Positions 1 through 8,195 of a DNA stretch of 64,000 nt are shown here, one piece after another (positions within the stretch are counted from its first letter, which is position 1; each line of letters begins with the position of its first letter). The stretch lies in the NCBI GenBank assembly GCA_045130475.1, contig JBGUPU010000044.1, positions 177,469 to 241,468 of the forward strand, written 5' to 3'. This DNA comes from CAG-791 sp045130475 (GTDB lineage Bacteria > Bacillota > Clostridia > Lachnospirales > Lachnospiraceae). The notes beneath the pieces were generated by a model, which saw only the letters and a list, made by a program, of their open reading frames with translations, did not search any database and had not been told where the DNA came from. The position numbers and the translations under genes were made by a program.

Positions 1-586
1 CCTGCTGCGGTGTGAGCTCCGTCAAGGACTGTTTCAGCTCCAGGGCGCGGATCACAAAACGTCCGTCGCCGAAGTATGCCACGATCTCATCGCACTGGCT
101 GATACAGCGCTGCTCTTCGCCGGCGCGCTGATACAGAACCGCAAGCTCGTAGGCCCATCTCTCACGGAAATCCCTCTGCAGAAATTCCTCAAGAACCGCG
201 ATCTGTTCGTACACATTCACGTCCTGCTTCTTATACAGCTTGTACTGCAGAAGGAAGCGGTCCGGATCCCTGGGTGCCACATTGATGAAAGCATTATAGA
301 GCTGCAGCGCATGGATATAATTGTTCAGCTTCAGTTCGAGCTCACAGAGAGAATATATGATCTTTCTGCTCGAAGGATTTCTCTCGTAAGCAATTTCCAG
401 AAGATCACGGCTGTCTTTATATCTTTTATTTATCTTATAGAGATCACTGATCCTGCAGATGACATGGACGCCCTTTACACGCTCCCAGTCAATCGTGTCG
501 GCAACCTCTGCGGCTTCCGCGAAACGCCTCTCCGCAATCAGTCTGTCGATCTCATCCAAACTCACTCTTAATTCGTATTTATCCAA
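1..586 (-). CDS. Tetratricopeptide-like repeat protein, cut by window edge
   Basis: The gene reads leftward and runs off the window, so only about the first 195 residues are visible. The start is a TTG at 586-584 with a GAAGAGG ribosome binding site about 8 nt upstream; the protein begins with Asp-Lys-Tyr-Glu-Leu-Arg. The visible part is built of amphipathic helix pairs (for example around EAAEVADTIDW and ALQLYNAFINVAPRDPDRF), as in TPR proteins. No signal peptide or membrane segment is seen. It lies about 120 bp downstream of rsmA on the same strand and may be co-transcribed with it. Its function is unknown; TPR modules usually mediate protein-protein contacts. Assignment as a coding gene is firm; the TPR label is an inference from repeat-like helices. 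Confidence 0.75.
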   Translation of the reverse strand, partial: MDKYELRVSLDEIDRLIAERRFAEAAEVADTIDWERVKGVHVICRISDLYKINKRYKDSRDLLEIAYERNPSSRKIIYSLCELELKLNNYIHALQLYNAFINVAPRDPDRFLLQYKLYKKQDVNVYEQIAVLEEFLQRDFRERWAYELAVLYQRAGEEQRCISQCDEIVAYFGDGRFVIRALELKQSLTELTPQQ

Positions 587-705
587 TGCACAAACCTCTT
601 CGCTCAACCATTTTTTTCTCAGCATCAATCCGTAAAATCAGTTTAGCACAGCGGCATATTGATGTCAAAGAAAGCATCCTCTGCATTCAGGATTGTCTGC
701 CTGAA

Positions 706-1587
706 TCAGGCTTTTCCGGCTGTTTTTTCCAATTGCCTGCTGAGGGCGGCAAACTGCTCCAGGGAGAGCTTCTCCCCGCGGATATCAGCGGAAAGTCCGA
801 TCGCAGCCAGCGCCTCTTCCGCCTCCTGCCTCGTCAATACCTTCCCCCTGCAGCGGAAGCCGTGGGACAGGCCGTTGGCAAGGGTTTTCCGGCGCTGGTT
901 GAAAGACGCGCGGATCAATGCGAACAAAAACTCTTCATCTGCCTCCACGGGCGGATGATCATAGGCCTGCAGGCAGAGCACGGCACTGTCCACCGCGGGC
1001 CGGGGCATAAAGCATGCGGGCGGCACTTTCAGAACAACCTCCGGTGAAGAATAATACTGCACCGCCAGTGAAAGGGCGCCGTACTCCTTGCTGCCGGGGC
1101 CGGCGCAGATTCTCTCTGCCACTTCTTTCTGAACCATGACGGTAATGCTCTCAAACCTGCCCTTGTCTTCAAGAAGGCGCAGCAGGATAGGCGTAGTTAC
1201 ATAATAAGGAAGATTCGCGACCACTTTGAGAGGCTTGCCGTCATTGAATCTGTCCGACAGCGCTTTCAGATCGGTCTTGAGGATATCCTGCCAGAGAATC
1301 TCCACATTATCGCAGTCCTCCAGTGTATGCGCCAGCACCGGCCGGAGGTTTTCGTCGATCTCCACGCAGACCACCATCCGGGCGGCCTCTGACAGGCACT
1401 GTGTCATCGTGCCGATTCCCGGGCCGATCTCCAGCACGCAGTCCTCTTTCGTAATGCCTGCTGCTTCTACTATTCCGCGGACGATCCTGCCGTCGGTCAG
1501 AAAGTTCTGACCGTATTTTTTGCGGGCGCGGATCCCGTATTGTGCCAGGACAGCACGTGTTACGCCCGGTGATGTAAGTTTTTCCAA
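706..1587 (-). CDS. rsmA: 16S rRNA (adenine(1518)-N(6)/adenine(1519)-N(6))-dimethyltransferase RsmA
   Basis: Dimethylates two adjacent adenines in the 3'-terminal hairpin of 16S rRNA using S-adenosylmethionine, a late step of small-subunit maturation in the cytoplasm. The 293-residue length fits the family. Visible motifs are the N-terminal KYGQNFL, the SAM-binding EIGPGIGTMT (about residue 53), the acidic ribose-binding VEIDENL, and the catalytic NLPYYVTTP (about residue 124), followed by the small helical C-terminal domain. The start is TTG, chosen because AAAGGG lies 8 nt upstream and the alignment begins properly there. It follows tatD by 30 bp, so the two are probably one transcript. In many Firmicutes an RNase M5 gene separates tatD from rsmA; here it is absent from that position. 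Confidence 0.96.
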   Translation of the reverse strand: MEKLTSPGVTRAVLAQYGIRARKKYGQNFLTDGRIVRGIVEAAGITKEDCVLEIGPGIGTMTQCLSEAARMVVCVEIDENLRPVLAHTLEDCDNVEILWQDILKTDLKALSDRFNDGKPLKVVANLPYYVTTPILLRLLEDKGRFESITVMVQKEVAERICAGPGSKEYGALSLAVQYYSSPEVVLKVPPACFMPRPAVDSAVLCLQAYDHPPVEADEEFLFALIRASFNQRRKTLANGLSHGFRCRGKVLTRQEAEEALAAIGLSADIRGEKLSLEQFAALSRQLEKTAGKA

Positions 1588-1617
1588 AATATAACCCTTT
1601 CTGCTTTTGATTCTTCT

Positions 1618-2391
1618 CTACGAGAATCTGTAGAGCCGCTCCGCATTCTCCCAGGTGCGCGCAATGACTTCTTCCGTATCCATTCCCTTGAGCTGCGCAA
1701 TTGCTTCGGCGACATAGGGGAGATAGAGAGAACTGTTTCTCTTGCCGCGGTAGGGGACAGGCGCAAGGTAGGGGCAGTCTGTCTCAAGGACAATATTCTC
1801 AATGGGAATCCCCGCAGCGACTTCCTTGAGCTTACGGGCGTTCTTAAAGGTTACGACACCTCCGATTCCGATAAAGAAACCCATTTTAACATATTCTCTG
1901 GCAAGCTCCAGACTGTAGGAATAGCAGTGTACTACACCGCCGATCTCCTGCGCGCGATGAGCTTTCATGATATCCATCGTATCCTGCGCCGCCTCACGGG
2001 AATGTATGACGACCGGAAGGTCTGCCTCACGGGCCATTTCCAGCTGCTGTTCAAACCAGTGCCTCTGGATGGATCTGTCCGGTGTGTCCCAATAATAATC
2101 CAATCCGATCTCTCCGACAGCGACCACGCGGGGCTTTTTAAGTTTTTCACTGATCTGCGCCAGAATTTCGTCCGTCAGGGGAGCGCTGTCCGAAGGATGG
2201 ATTCCCAATGCGCAGTACATAAAGGGATACTTCTGCGTCAGTTCCAGACACTCCTCGATGCTTTCCAGGTCTGAAGCGATGTTGACGACCCGTCCGATCC
2301 TCTGCTCCGGAAACTTCTCGAAGATCTGCTCCAGGTCTTCCTCAAATGCCTCATCGTTGTAGTGCGCGTGTGTCTCGAAAATCATATTCAT
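1618..2391 (-). CDS. tatD: TatD family metal-dependent deoxyribonuclease
   Basis: A cytoplasmic TIM-barrel metallohydrolase; family members have 3'-5' exonuclease/DNase activity and are linked to DNA repair. Metal ligands are visible: the N-terminal ETHAHYND motif (HxH), the glutamate in VAVGEIGLDYYW, the histidines in PVVIHSREA and VVHCYS, and the aspartate in ETDCPYLAPVPYRG. The product of 257 residues matches the family. I start it at the ATG at 2391 because GGAGGA lies 9 nt upstream; a TTG three codons earlier directly abuts that site. It leads the tatD-rsmA unit. A TATAAT-like sequence on the minus strand near 2469-2474 could belong to its promoter, but no convincing -35 is seen. Confidence 0.93.
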   Translation of the reverse strand: MNMIFETHAHYNDEAFEEDLEQIFEKFPEQRIGRVVNIASDLESIEECLELTQKYPFMYCALGIHPSDSAPLTDEILAQISEKLKKPRVVAVGEIGLDYYWDTPDRSIQRHWFEQQLEMAREADLPVVIHSREAAQDTMDIMKAHRAQEIGGVVHCYSYSLELAREYVKMGFFIGIGGVVTFKNARKLKEVAAGIPIENIVLETDCPYLAPVPYRGKRNSSLYLPYVAEAIAQLKGMDTEEVIARTWENAERLYRFS

Positions 2392-2532
2392 AAAAAACAA
2401 TCCTCCATCTGTCCGGAAACCGGCCTTCTCTTCAGGACAAGCCCCGCTTCTTTTGGACAGTACTTTATTATACCACAGATATATATTTTTTGATTGCGGC
2501 CGTCCCTTCCATTTGCATCTTCAAAGCGATTG

Positions 2533-2687
2533 GTTACTGTCCACGCCCCCCCGAAGGGCGTGGACATGTAACGCTTTCGCGCAGCGATTCCAATACGCTT
2601 CGTGTGCGCCGCGCGCCGTTGAACTCGGTTTTTTCGCGAAAAAGCCGCGAAAAACGCCTCAAGTTTCGAGTCGGTCTTTACTGAAAC
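2533..2687. repeat. Dispersed intergenic palindromic element, copy A (long form)
   Basis: Starts with GTTAC, a 10-bp stem (GTCCACGCCC / GGGCGTGGAC) and GTAAC, then a tail containing GATTCCAATACGCTTCG, GCGCGCCGTTGAACTCGG and a final TTTACTG. Copy B (16040-16173) has the same order of parts: CGCATTCCAATGCGCTACG, GCCGTTCAACTCGGG and a final TACTGTAAC. Copies C and D are short forms. No coding potential is seen. It fills most of the gap between tatD and the tRNA gene. Confidence 0.7.
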
Positions 2688-2726
2688 AGCACTTGCAAAA
2701 AAATTCCATGTTTTTAAAAAAAGTAC

Positions 2727-2755
2727 TTGCATTTCAAAATGACATCGCATATAAT
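2727..2755 (+). promoter_or_regulatory. Sigma-A-type promoter of tRNA-Lys
   Basis: TTGCAT (2727-2732), a 17-bp spacer and a perfect TATAAT (2750-2755), about 52 bp upstream of the mature tRNA. The consensus match and spacing are good for a housekeeping promoter. Confidence 0.8.
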
Positions 2756-2807
2756 AACACTTGCGTTCGGAAAGAACAAACATCCCGAACAGAAATTTAT
2801 ACGATCT

Positions 2808-2880
2808 GCGCTGTTAGCTCAGTTGGTAGAGCACCTGACTCTTAATCAGGGTGTCCAGGGTTCGAGTCCCTGACGGCGCA
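2808..2880 (+). tRNA. tRNA-Lys, anticodon CTT
   Basis: The 73-nt sequence folds as a standard cloverleaf. The acceptor arm GCGCTGT pairs with ACGGCGC (one G-U), the D loop contains AGTTGGTAGA, the anticodon stem CCTGA/TCAGG encloses CTCTTAA with anticodon CTT, and the T arm contains GGTTCGAGTCC. The discriminator base is A. The genomic 3' end continues CGA, so CCA is not encoded and must be added after transcription. Confidence 0.97.
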
Positions 2881-2885
2881 CGAAG

Positions 2886-2923
2886 GAACACCACTTCCAG
2901 ACTTGGAATGGTGTTCTTTTTTT
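2886..2923 (+). terminator. Rho-independent terminator after tRNA-Lys
   Basis: Stem GAACACCA ... TGGTGTTC extended inward by CTTCC/GGAA, followed by seven T residues. It begins 6 nt after the tRNA. Confidence 0.85.
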
Positions 2924-3059
2924 CGTATTTTTTTCGTGTTTTTTGCTTTTTTTGTCGATTTTCCAAGTTATAGATAGACACATCCCTTTTTTTACTATAT
3001 ACTGACTAATTAGTTTCAAGATAACCTATATACTGTATATTTCAATTAACGGAGGGTGT

Positions 3060-4406
3060 ATGAAAATTCAGTTAAAGACGCTGATTACCGGTCTCCTGGT
3101 TTTCTCACTGACCGCCGGAACGCTCCTTTTGCCTGCAGGAGCTGCTGTTCGTAATGATTCAGCACAAAATTCCGCCGCGGAAACAGGGAAAACGAACGGT
3201 CCGGCCGTCAGCAGTGAATCGTTCATTACCGAAAGTACGGCAGCACAAACTCCGGTTGATGTTTCAGGCGCCACCTGGAAAAAGGTCGGTTCATATTACC
3301 GGCTGCAGTCCTCAAACGGCTCCTACAAAACCGGTTTTGTTAAGCATAACGGAAAGACCTATTTCTTTGATTCCAAAGGGAATATGAAAGTAGGTTTCTT
3401 CACAACCGGCGGCAAAAAGTATTATGCAAGCTATATCAGGGGCGACAAGGGCCAGGGACAGATCCTGACCGGGCTGGTAGGCGTCGGAGGGTATTATTAC
3501 TACCTCAACCCTTCCTCCTCCCCTAAAGGAGCTGTTACTACAGGTTTCCAGAAGATCAGCGGCAGAAGGTATTATTTTAATTCCCAGGGCCGCATGCTCT
3601 TCGGCTGGCTCACCGTCAACGGCAATAAGTATTATGCAAGCTGCAATGTAAAAAAACATTACGGTGCTCTGCTGACAGGTAACCAGCAGATCGGCAGCAA
3701 GTATTATAAATTCGATGCCAACGGAAAGCTCCTCGGTCAGATCACCGTATCTTCCAACAGCGGTAAGGCTTCTTCAAAATATGCCCATATGATCGACGTG
3801 TCCGAGCATCAGGGAAGCATCGACTTCAACAAGGTTAAGGCAGCCGGTGTCAAGGCCGTCATCATCCGCGCCGGTTACGGCAGCAGCACGACGGATAAGT
3901 ATTTTTATCAGAATATCAAGAACGCCAAGGCTGCCGGACTGACCGTCGGTATTTACTGGTTCAGCTATGCTGCCAACACAAAACAGGCGATCAACGAAGC
4001 CAAACGCTGCATGGCAGTCATCAAACCTTTCAAGATCGATCTTCCGGTCTTCTTCGACTGGGAATATGATTCCATGCGCTACACCAAGGTCAAGAGCAGA
4101 AGCAAGATCACAGATATGACCGCGGCCTTCTGCAACGCCATCACCAGCGGCGGCTATCGCGCAGGTTACTATTTCAATCTGCACTACCTCAACAGCTATT
4201 ACAATCCTGCCAAGCTGACCAAATATGCGACATGGTACGCATACTGGGGTACCAACAGACCCGCTTCCGCCATCTGGACACATGCGGACACCATGACAAC
4301 TCCCACACAGTATGACATGTGGCAGTTTACATCCCGCGGCAAGATCAACGGCATCAAGGGCAACGTCGACTGCGACCTGCTCCTGGATCCTTCCATCAGA
4401 AAATAA
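3060..4406 (+). CDS. Secreted GH25 lysozyme with cell-wall (choline/glucan)-binding repeats
   Basis: A predicted exported muramidase that cleaves the N-acetylmuramic acid-(1,4)-N-acetylglucosamine bond of peptidoglycan. The 448-residue product starts with a Sec signal peptide (KTLITGLLVFSLTAGTLLLP, cleavage after about AGA at residue 29). Residues 60-235 carry Tyr/Gly/Trp-rich cell-wall-binding repeats (FVKHNGKTYFFDSKGNMKVG; GWLTVNGNKYYAS). From about residue 242 there is a GH25 domain with catalytic-site motifs IDVSEHQG and PVFFDWEYD (acidic pair near residue 334) and the family's terminal QFTSRGKI..GNVDCDLL. GGAGGG lies 4 nt before the ATG. It is monocistronic, with its own terminator. Likely roles are wall remodelling or attack on neighbouring cells. 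A prophage endolysin is less likely because of the signal peptide. Confidence 0.92.
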   Translation: MKIQLKTLITGLLVFSLTAGTLLLPAGAAVRNDSAQNSAAETGKTNGPAVSSESFITESTAAQTPVDVSGATWKKVGSYYRLQSSNGSYKTGFVKHNGKTYFFDSKGNMKVGFFTTGGKKYYASYIRGDKGQGQILTGLVGVGGYYYYLNPSSSPKGAVTTGFQKISGRRYYFNSQGRMLFGWLTVNGNKYYASCNVKKHYGALLTGNQQIGSKYYKFDANGKLLGQITVSSNSGKASSKYAHMIDVSEHQGSIDFNKVKAAGVKAVIIRAGYGSSTTDKYFYQNIKNAKAAGLTVGIYWFSYAANTKQAINEAKRCMAVIKPFKIDLPVFFDWEYDSMRYTKVKSRSKITDMTAAFCNAITSGGYRAGYYFNLHYLNSYYNPAKLTKYATWYAYWGTNRPASAIWTHADTMTTPTQYDMWQFTSRGKINGIKGNVDCDLLLDPSIRK

Positions 4407-4486
4407 TGAAGGGGAAACATTGTTTTCTGAGTTTTGGTTCTGAAGGAAACAGAACCAGCCGCAAATAATGCATGCAGACGCAAAGT

Positions 4487-4521
4487 CCGGCACAGACCTG
4501 AACGGTTTGTGCCGGGTTTTT
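4487..4521 (+). terminator. Terminator of the GH25 lysozyme gene
   Basis: CCGGCACAGACC pairs with CGGTTTGTGCCGG around a short loop, followed by GTTTTTGTTTT. Confidence 0.85.
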
Positions 4522-4683
4522 GTTTTGTTTTTCGTTTTTTTGTTCATATTCATTCACAAAATCAAACATGCAAGCAACAGAACTATTGATTAACCATAAC
4601 TAACCCTTTATAATTGAATATAGTATGCAACAGCATCTTGTTATCTGTTCTTATGTCTATATTGTTTCAGGAAAGGATTACAT

Positions 4684-5982
4684 ATGAAAACCTTACAGTA
4701 TTCTGTAAAAAATCCTCTCGGCATCCATGCCCGTCCCGCGGCACTGCTGGCGCAGGCCTGCACAGGGATCAAGAGCAACGTGACCCTTGAGTATGAGGGA
4801 AAAACCGCTTCCGGCAAGAATGTCCTGCAGATTCTTGCCCTCCAGGCAAAAAAAGGTTCCGTCCTCAATATCACCGCGGAAGGTCCGGACGAGGACAAGG
4901 CCATTGAGATCATCCAGGGTGTGCTCAGCGAGATCGCGCCCCAGGACAGATCCTCCGACATTCTCCGTGTCGCTTTTTACGGCACCAAAGATTATGACCG
5001 TCTCTTCTTCAGCGAGCTGTCCAAAGACAAGGGTGAAGGCACTTACAATGTAGACATCACATATTTCAGCAGCAGACTGACCATCGAGTCCGCCCATCTT
5101 GCGGAAGGCTTCGACGCTGTCTGCATTTTCGTCAATGACGAAGCTCCCCGCGAAGTCGTCAAGGTTCTCGCCAAAGGCGGTGTCCGCCTGATCCTGCTGC
5201 GCTGCGCCGGTTTCAACAATGTTGATGCGGACGCTGCCAAGGAATACGGCATTAAGGTCCTGCGTGTGCCGGCTTATTCCCCTTATGCGGTCGCGGAGCA
5301 TGCCATGACCATCATCCAGGCTGCCAACCGCCGCATCCACAAGTCTTACATCAAGGTCAAGGACAACAATTTCGCTCTGAGCGGACTGCTGGGCGTCGAC
5401 CTCAACAACAAGGTCGCCGGCATCCTGGGCACCGGCCGCATCGGCCAGATCATGGCCCGCATCTGCAAGGGCTACGGCATGACAGTCATGGGCTGGGACG
5501 CATTCCCCAACAAAGCTCTTGAGGAGGAAGGGCTTCTCACCTATGCTTCCAAAGAAGATGTCCTCAGCAAAGCTGACCTCATCTCTGTGCACGCCCCCCT
5601 GATCATGGGCGAGGGCGGCACTTATCACCTGATCGATGAGAAAGCGATCAGTCTGATGAAAGACGGCGTCATGCTGGTCAACACATCCCGCGGTCCCCTC
5701 ATCGATGCAGACGCTCTGATCAAGGGTCTGCAGGCCAATAAATTCCACGCTGTCGCACTTGACGTCTACGAGGGCGAGGATGCCAACGTCTACATGGACC
5801 GCTCCGACGATATGATCGACACGGACATCGTCGCGCGTCTGACCATGTTCCCCAACCTGATCCTGACCTCCCACCAGGCCTTCTTCACCAGAGAGGCCCT
5901 GCAGGCAATCGCTGCGGTCACCATGGAGAACGCCCGCAACTTCAACGAGCAGCTGGATTTCGGTCCCGCGGAAGTCATCTGA
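4684..5982 (+). CDS. HPr phosphocarrier domain fused to D-lactate/2-hydroxyacid dehydrogenase
   Basis: One 432-residue frame joins two normally separate proteins. Residues 1-86 are a full HPr domain with the phosphorylatable His15 in NPLGIHARPAA. The Ser46 position, target of HPr kinase in Firmicutes, is Asn46 (SGKNVLQ). Residues about 93-432 are a D-isomer-specific 2-hydroxyacid dehydrogenase. It shows RCAGFNNVD and VPAYSPYAVAEHA, typical of D-lactate dehydrogenase, the NAD loop GTGRIG (249-254) with Asp272 suggesting NAD preference, and catalytic Arg336 (NTSRG), Glu365 (VYEGE) and His397 (TSHQAF). The expected reaction is reversible reduction of pyruvate to D-lactate in the cytosol. AGGAAAGG precedes the ATG and the gene stands alone between terminators. 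I infer that PTS phosphorylation of His15 could tune the dehydrogenase; nothing in the sequence proves it. Confidence 0.9.
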   Translation: MKTLQYSVKNPLGIHARPAALLAQACTGIKSNVTLEYEGKTASGKNVLQILALQAKKGSVLNITAEGPDEDKAIEIIQGVLSEIAPQDRSSDILRVAFYGTKDYDRLFFSELSKDKGEGTYNVDITYFSSRLTIESAHLAEGFDAVCIFVNDEAPREVVKVLAKGGVRLILLRCAGFNNVDADAAKEYGIKVLRVPAYSPYAVAEHAMTIIQAANRRIHKSYIKVKDNNFALSGLLGVDLNNKVAGILGTGRIGQIMARICKGYGMTVMGWDAFPNKALEEEGLLTYASKEDVLSKADLISVHAPLIMGEGGTYHLIDEKAISLMKDGVMLVNTSRGPLIDADALIKGLQANKFHAVALDVYEGEDANVYMDRSDDMIDTDIVARLTMFPNLILTSHQAFFTREALQAIAAVTMENARNFNEQLDFGPAEVI

Positions 5983-6068
5983 CAATTTCGCTGCCGTCCG
6001 CACATATGAAAGCGGTAAATAAAACCTGTTGCTGCGACTGTGCGGTCCCGAAACGATGATACAAAAAA

Positions 6069-6111
6069 AGGATTGCGGAAAGGCTGTAAATGCTTTTCCG
6101 CAATCCTTTTT
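6069..6111. terminator. Bidirectional terminator between HPr-LDH and the 6.2-kb small ORF
   Basis: A perfect 14-bp stem, AGGATTGCGGAAAG / CTTTTCCGCAATCCT, with T-runs on both strands (TTTTTG rightward, seven T leftward). It can stop transcripts from both convergent sides. Confidence 0.85.
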
Positions 6112-6171
6112 GTACATATAATCCGAATCATTTCTTATGAATCACATCTGAATCACATCATTTGAATCACA

Positions 6172-6261
6172 TCATTCAAATCTGTCCGGAATAGCAATGG
6201 TCGTGATCGCAATTGCCGCAATTGCGGAGATCGCAGTTACTACGATAATCATTCTTTTCAT
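6172..6261 (-). CDS. Possible 29-residue hydrophobic peptide
   Basis: The ATG at 6261-6259 follows a strong GGGAGGG ribosome binding site 9 nt upstream. The peptide is MKRMIIVVTAISAIAAI followed by AITTIAIPDRFE: two basic residues, about 20 consecutive hydrophobic residues able to span a membrane once, and a short charged end. GTTATACT on the minus strand near 6326-6333 could be a -10. A bidirectional terminator follows. No family is recognised. It could be a small membrane protein, a type-I-toxin-like peptide or a leader. Without conservation data this remains a candidate. Downstream the DNA repeats GAATCACATC several times (6140-6180). Confidence 0.45.
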   Translation of the reverse strand: MKRMIIVVTAISAIAAIAITTIAIPDRFE

Positions 6262-6494
6262 AAATCTTTGTCCCTCCCTGGGTGATCAACTGTTCCGCGG
6301 ATCCAAACAAATCCACAAACAGTATAACATGACAGATATCGGTTGAAAATGTCCGCCCATGTATTATTTGCTGACTTTGCCGCAGCCCCGCCGGAAGCGC
6401 GGGGTCTTTTTCCTGGGGGACAGTATTCGGGAGAGGTCCCCTTCTACATGCAAAACATCTGAAAATTGTCCCCCCTGAAGTGAAAATACGCCAT

Positions 6495-6522
6495 TTGATG
6501 CAAAAATCGTCTCTGCTAAAAT
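6495..6522 (+). promoter_or_regulatory. Probable promoter of the sugar ABC operon
   Basis: TTGATG (6495-6500), a 16-bp spacer and TAAAAT (6517-6522) lie about 145 bp upstream of the ATPase gene, in a gene-free stretch. No obvious catabolite-response element was recognised. Confidence 0.45.
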
Positions 6523-6667
6523 AATCAGCGGAAAACTTGAAACAGCAGTCAACCGAGATGCAGTGAGCGCTGCCGCAGACATCCGCTCTTACAGGGCCTG
6601 TAAGAAAAAATGCCTGCAGCCGCTTCAGATACAAGCGTTCTCCATTGACATACGACAGGGGTGCATT

Positions 6668-8161
6668 ATGGACTATATTTTGGAAATGAAAGACATCAGC
6701 AAGACATTTCCGGGTGTAAAGGCTCTGGATCATGTCCAGCTGCAGGTCAGACCCGGAGAAGTGCATGCGCTGATGGGGGAAAACGGCGCAGGCAAGTCGA
6801 CGCTGATGAAAATTCTGATGGGCATCTACACAAAAGACGAGGGCGGCGAGATCCTCTTCAACGGGCAGCCTTATCAGGTATCCAATCCCAAGGAGGCAAT
6901 GGACAGAGGCGTGGCGATGATCCACCAGGAGCTGAATCCCATCCTCGACATGCCGGTCTATGAAAATATTTTTGTCGGCCGCGAGATCCGTAAAAACGGC
7001 CTCGTAGACAAGAAGGCCGAGATCGAGGAATCGAAACGTCTGATTGCAGAATGCGGACTGCATGTTTCTCCGATGGAGCTTCTCCGCAACCTCACCGTAG
7101 CCCAGTGCCAGCTGATCGAGATCATCAAAGCCATCTCGGTCAACGCGAAAGTCATCATCATGGACGAGCCCACCGCTGCGATCACGGACAGAGAGGTCGA
7201 GCTTCTGTTCGGGCATATCCGCCGACTGAAAGAGCAGGGCGTCGCCATCATTTATATCTCCCACCGCATGGATGAGATCTTCACCATCTGCGACCGGATC
7301 AGCGTCTACCGCGACGGCACCTATGTGGGTTCCGGTGACGCAAAGGATCTGGACGAGCCGCAGCTGATCAAGATGATGGTCGGCCGTGAGATCACAGATG
7401 TCTTTCCCAAGGCAGAGGCAGAGATCGGCGAAGTGGTCTTCGAAGCCAAAAACATCGTGCGCGCGGACAACAAGGTCAAAGGCGTGAGCATCTCGGTCCG
7501 CAAGGGTGAGATCCTCGGCATCGGCGGCCTGGTCGGCGCAGGACGAAGCGAACTGGTCGAGGGAATCTTCGGTATGCACAAGCTCTCTCAGGGCGAAATC
7601 TTCGTCAAGGGCAGAAAAATCACCGTTCACTCTCCCAAGGACATCATCAAAGAAGGCGTGGCGCTGGTCACGGAGGACCGCAAGGTCACCGGCCTCAACC
7701 TGCGCGGTACCGTCAATGACAATATCGCCATGGTCGCCATCAAAAAGCTTCTGGAAAACGGTCTTTACAGCAAGACCAAGGCCAGAAAAGCCTCTCAGGA
7801 ATATATTGAAAAACTCAAGATCAAGACTCCTTCCGGAGATCAGATCGTCGGCAACCTGTCCGGCGGCAATCAGCAGAAGGTAGTCATCGGCAAATGGCTT
7901 CTGAACGATCCGGACATCATCATTCTTGATGAGCCTACACGCGGCATTGATGTCGGCGCAAAGCGTGACATCTACCTGCTGATTGGAAATCTGGTACAGC
8001 AGGGCAAGGCGGTCATCATGATCTCTTCGGAGATTCCGGAGCTCATGGGTGTCTGCGACAGGATCGCCGTCATGTCCGAAGGAAATCTCTCCGGCGAACT
8101 CAGCCGGGACCAGTTCTCTCAGGAAGAGATCATGACTCTGGCATCCAAAATTGAGGTCTGA
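6668..8161 (+). CDS. Sugar ABC importer, double ATP-binding subunit (RbsA/MglA type)
   Basis: Energises uptake of a monosaccharide or related polyol with the permease and lipoprotein encoded next. The 497-residue protein has two fused ABC domains, as usual in this family. Domain 1 has Walker A GENGAGKST (38-46) and Walker B IIMDEPT (about 163-169). Domain 2 has a divergent P-loop (GGLVGAGRSE), a full signature LSGGNQQKVV (about 397) and ILDEPTRGID (about 418). I start at the ATG at 6668, after AGGGG, where the family alignment begins; an upstream in-frame ATG at 6563 would add about 35 unrelated residues. The sugar cannot be named from sequence. An inactive homologue lies in the same locus at 13383-14957. 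Confidence 0.93.
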   Translation: MDYILEMKDISKTFPGVKALDHVQLQVRPGEVHALMGENGAGKSTLMKILMGIYTKDEGGEILFNGQPYQVSNPKEAMDRGVAMIHQELNPILDMPVYENIFVGREIRKNGLVDKKAEIEESKRLIAECGLHVSPMELLRNLTVAQCQLIEIIKAISVNAKVIIMDEPTAAITDREVELLFGHIRRLKEQGVAIIYISHRMDEIFTICDRISVYRDGTYVGSGDAKDLDEPQLIKMMVGREITDVFPKAEAEIGEVVFEAKNIVRADNKVKGVSISVRKGEILGIGGLVGAGRSELVEGIFGMHKLSQGEIFVKGRKITVHSPKDIIKEGVALVTEDRKVTGLNLRGTVNDNIAMVAIKKLLENGLYSKTKARKASQEYIEKLKIKTPSGDQIVGNLSGGNQQKVVIGKWLLNDPDIIILDEPTRGIDVGAKRDIYLLIGNLVQQGKAVIMISSEIPELMGVCDRIAVMSEGNLSGELSRDQFSQEEIMTLASKIEV

Positions 8162-8195
8162 TAATTACCATTCACATAAACGGGAGGAGCAACTC

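Noticed and set aside
4693..6117. Long minus-strand open frame opposite the HPr-dehydrogenase gene
   Set aside because: Antisense shadow of a well-supported gene; no independent signals.
6176..7630. Long minus-strand open frame opposite the sugar ABC ATPase gene
   Set aside because: It is an antisense shadow of a clear double-ABC gene; His/Asp-rich composition and no ribosome binding site or family match.
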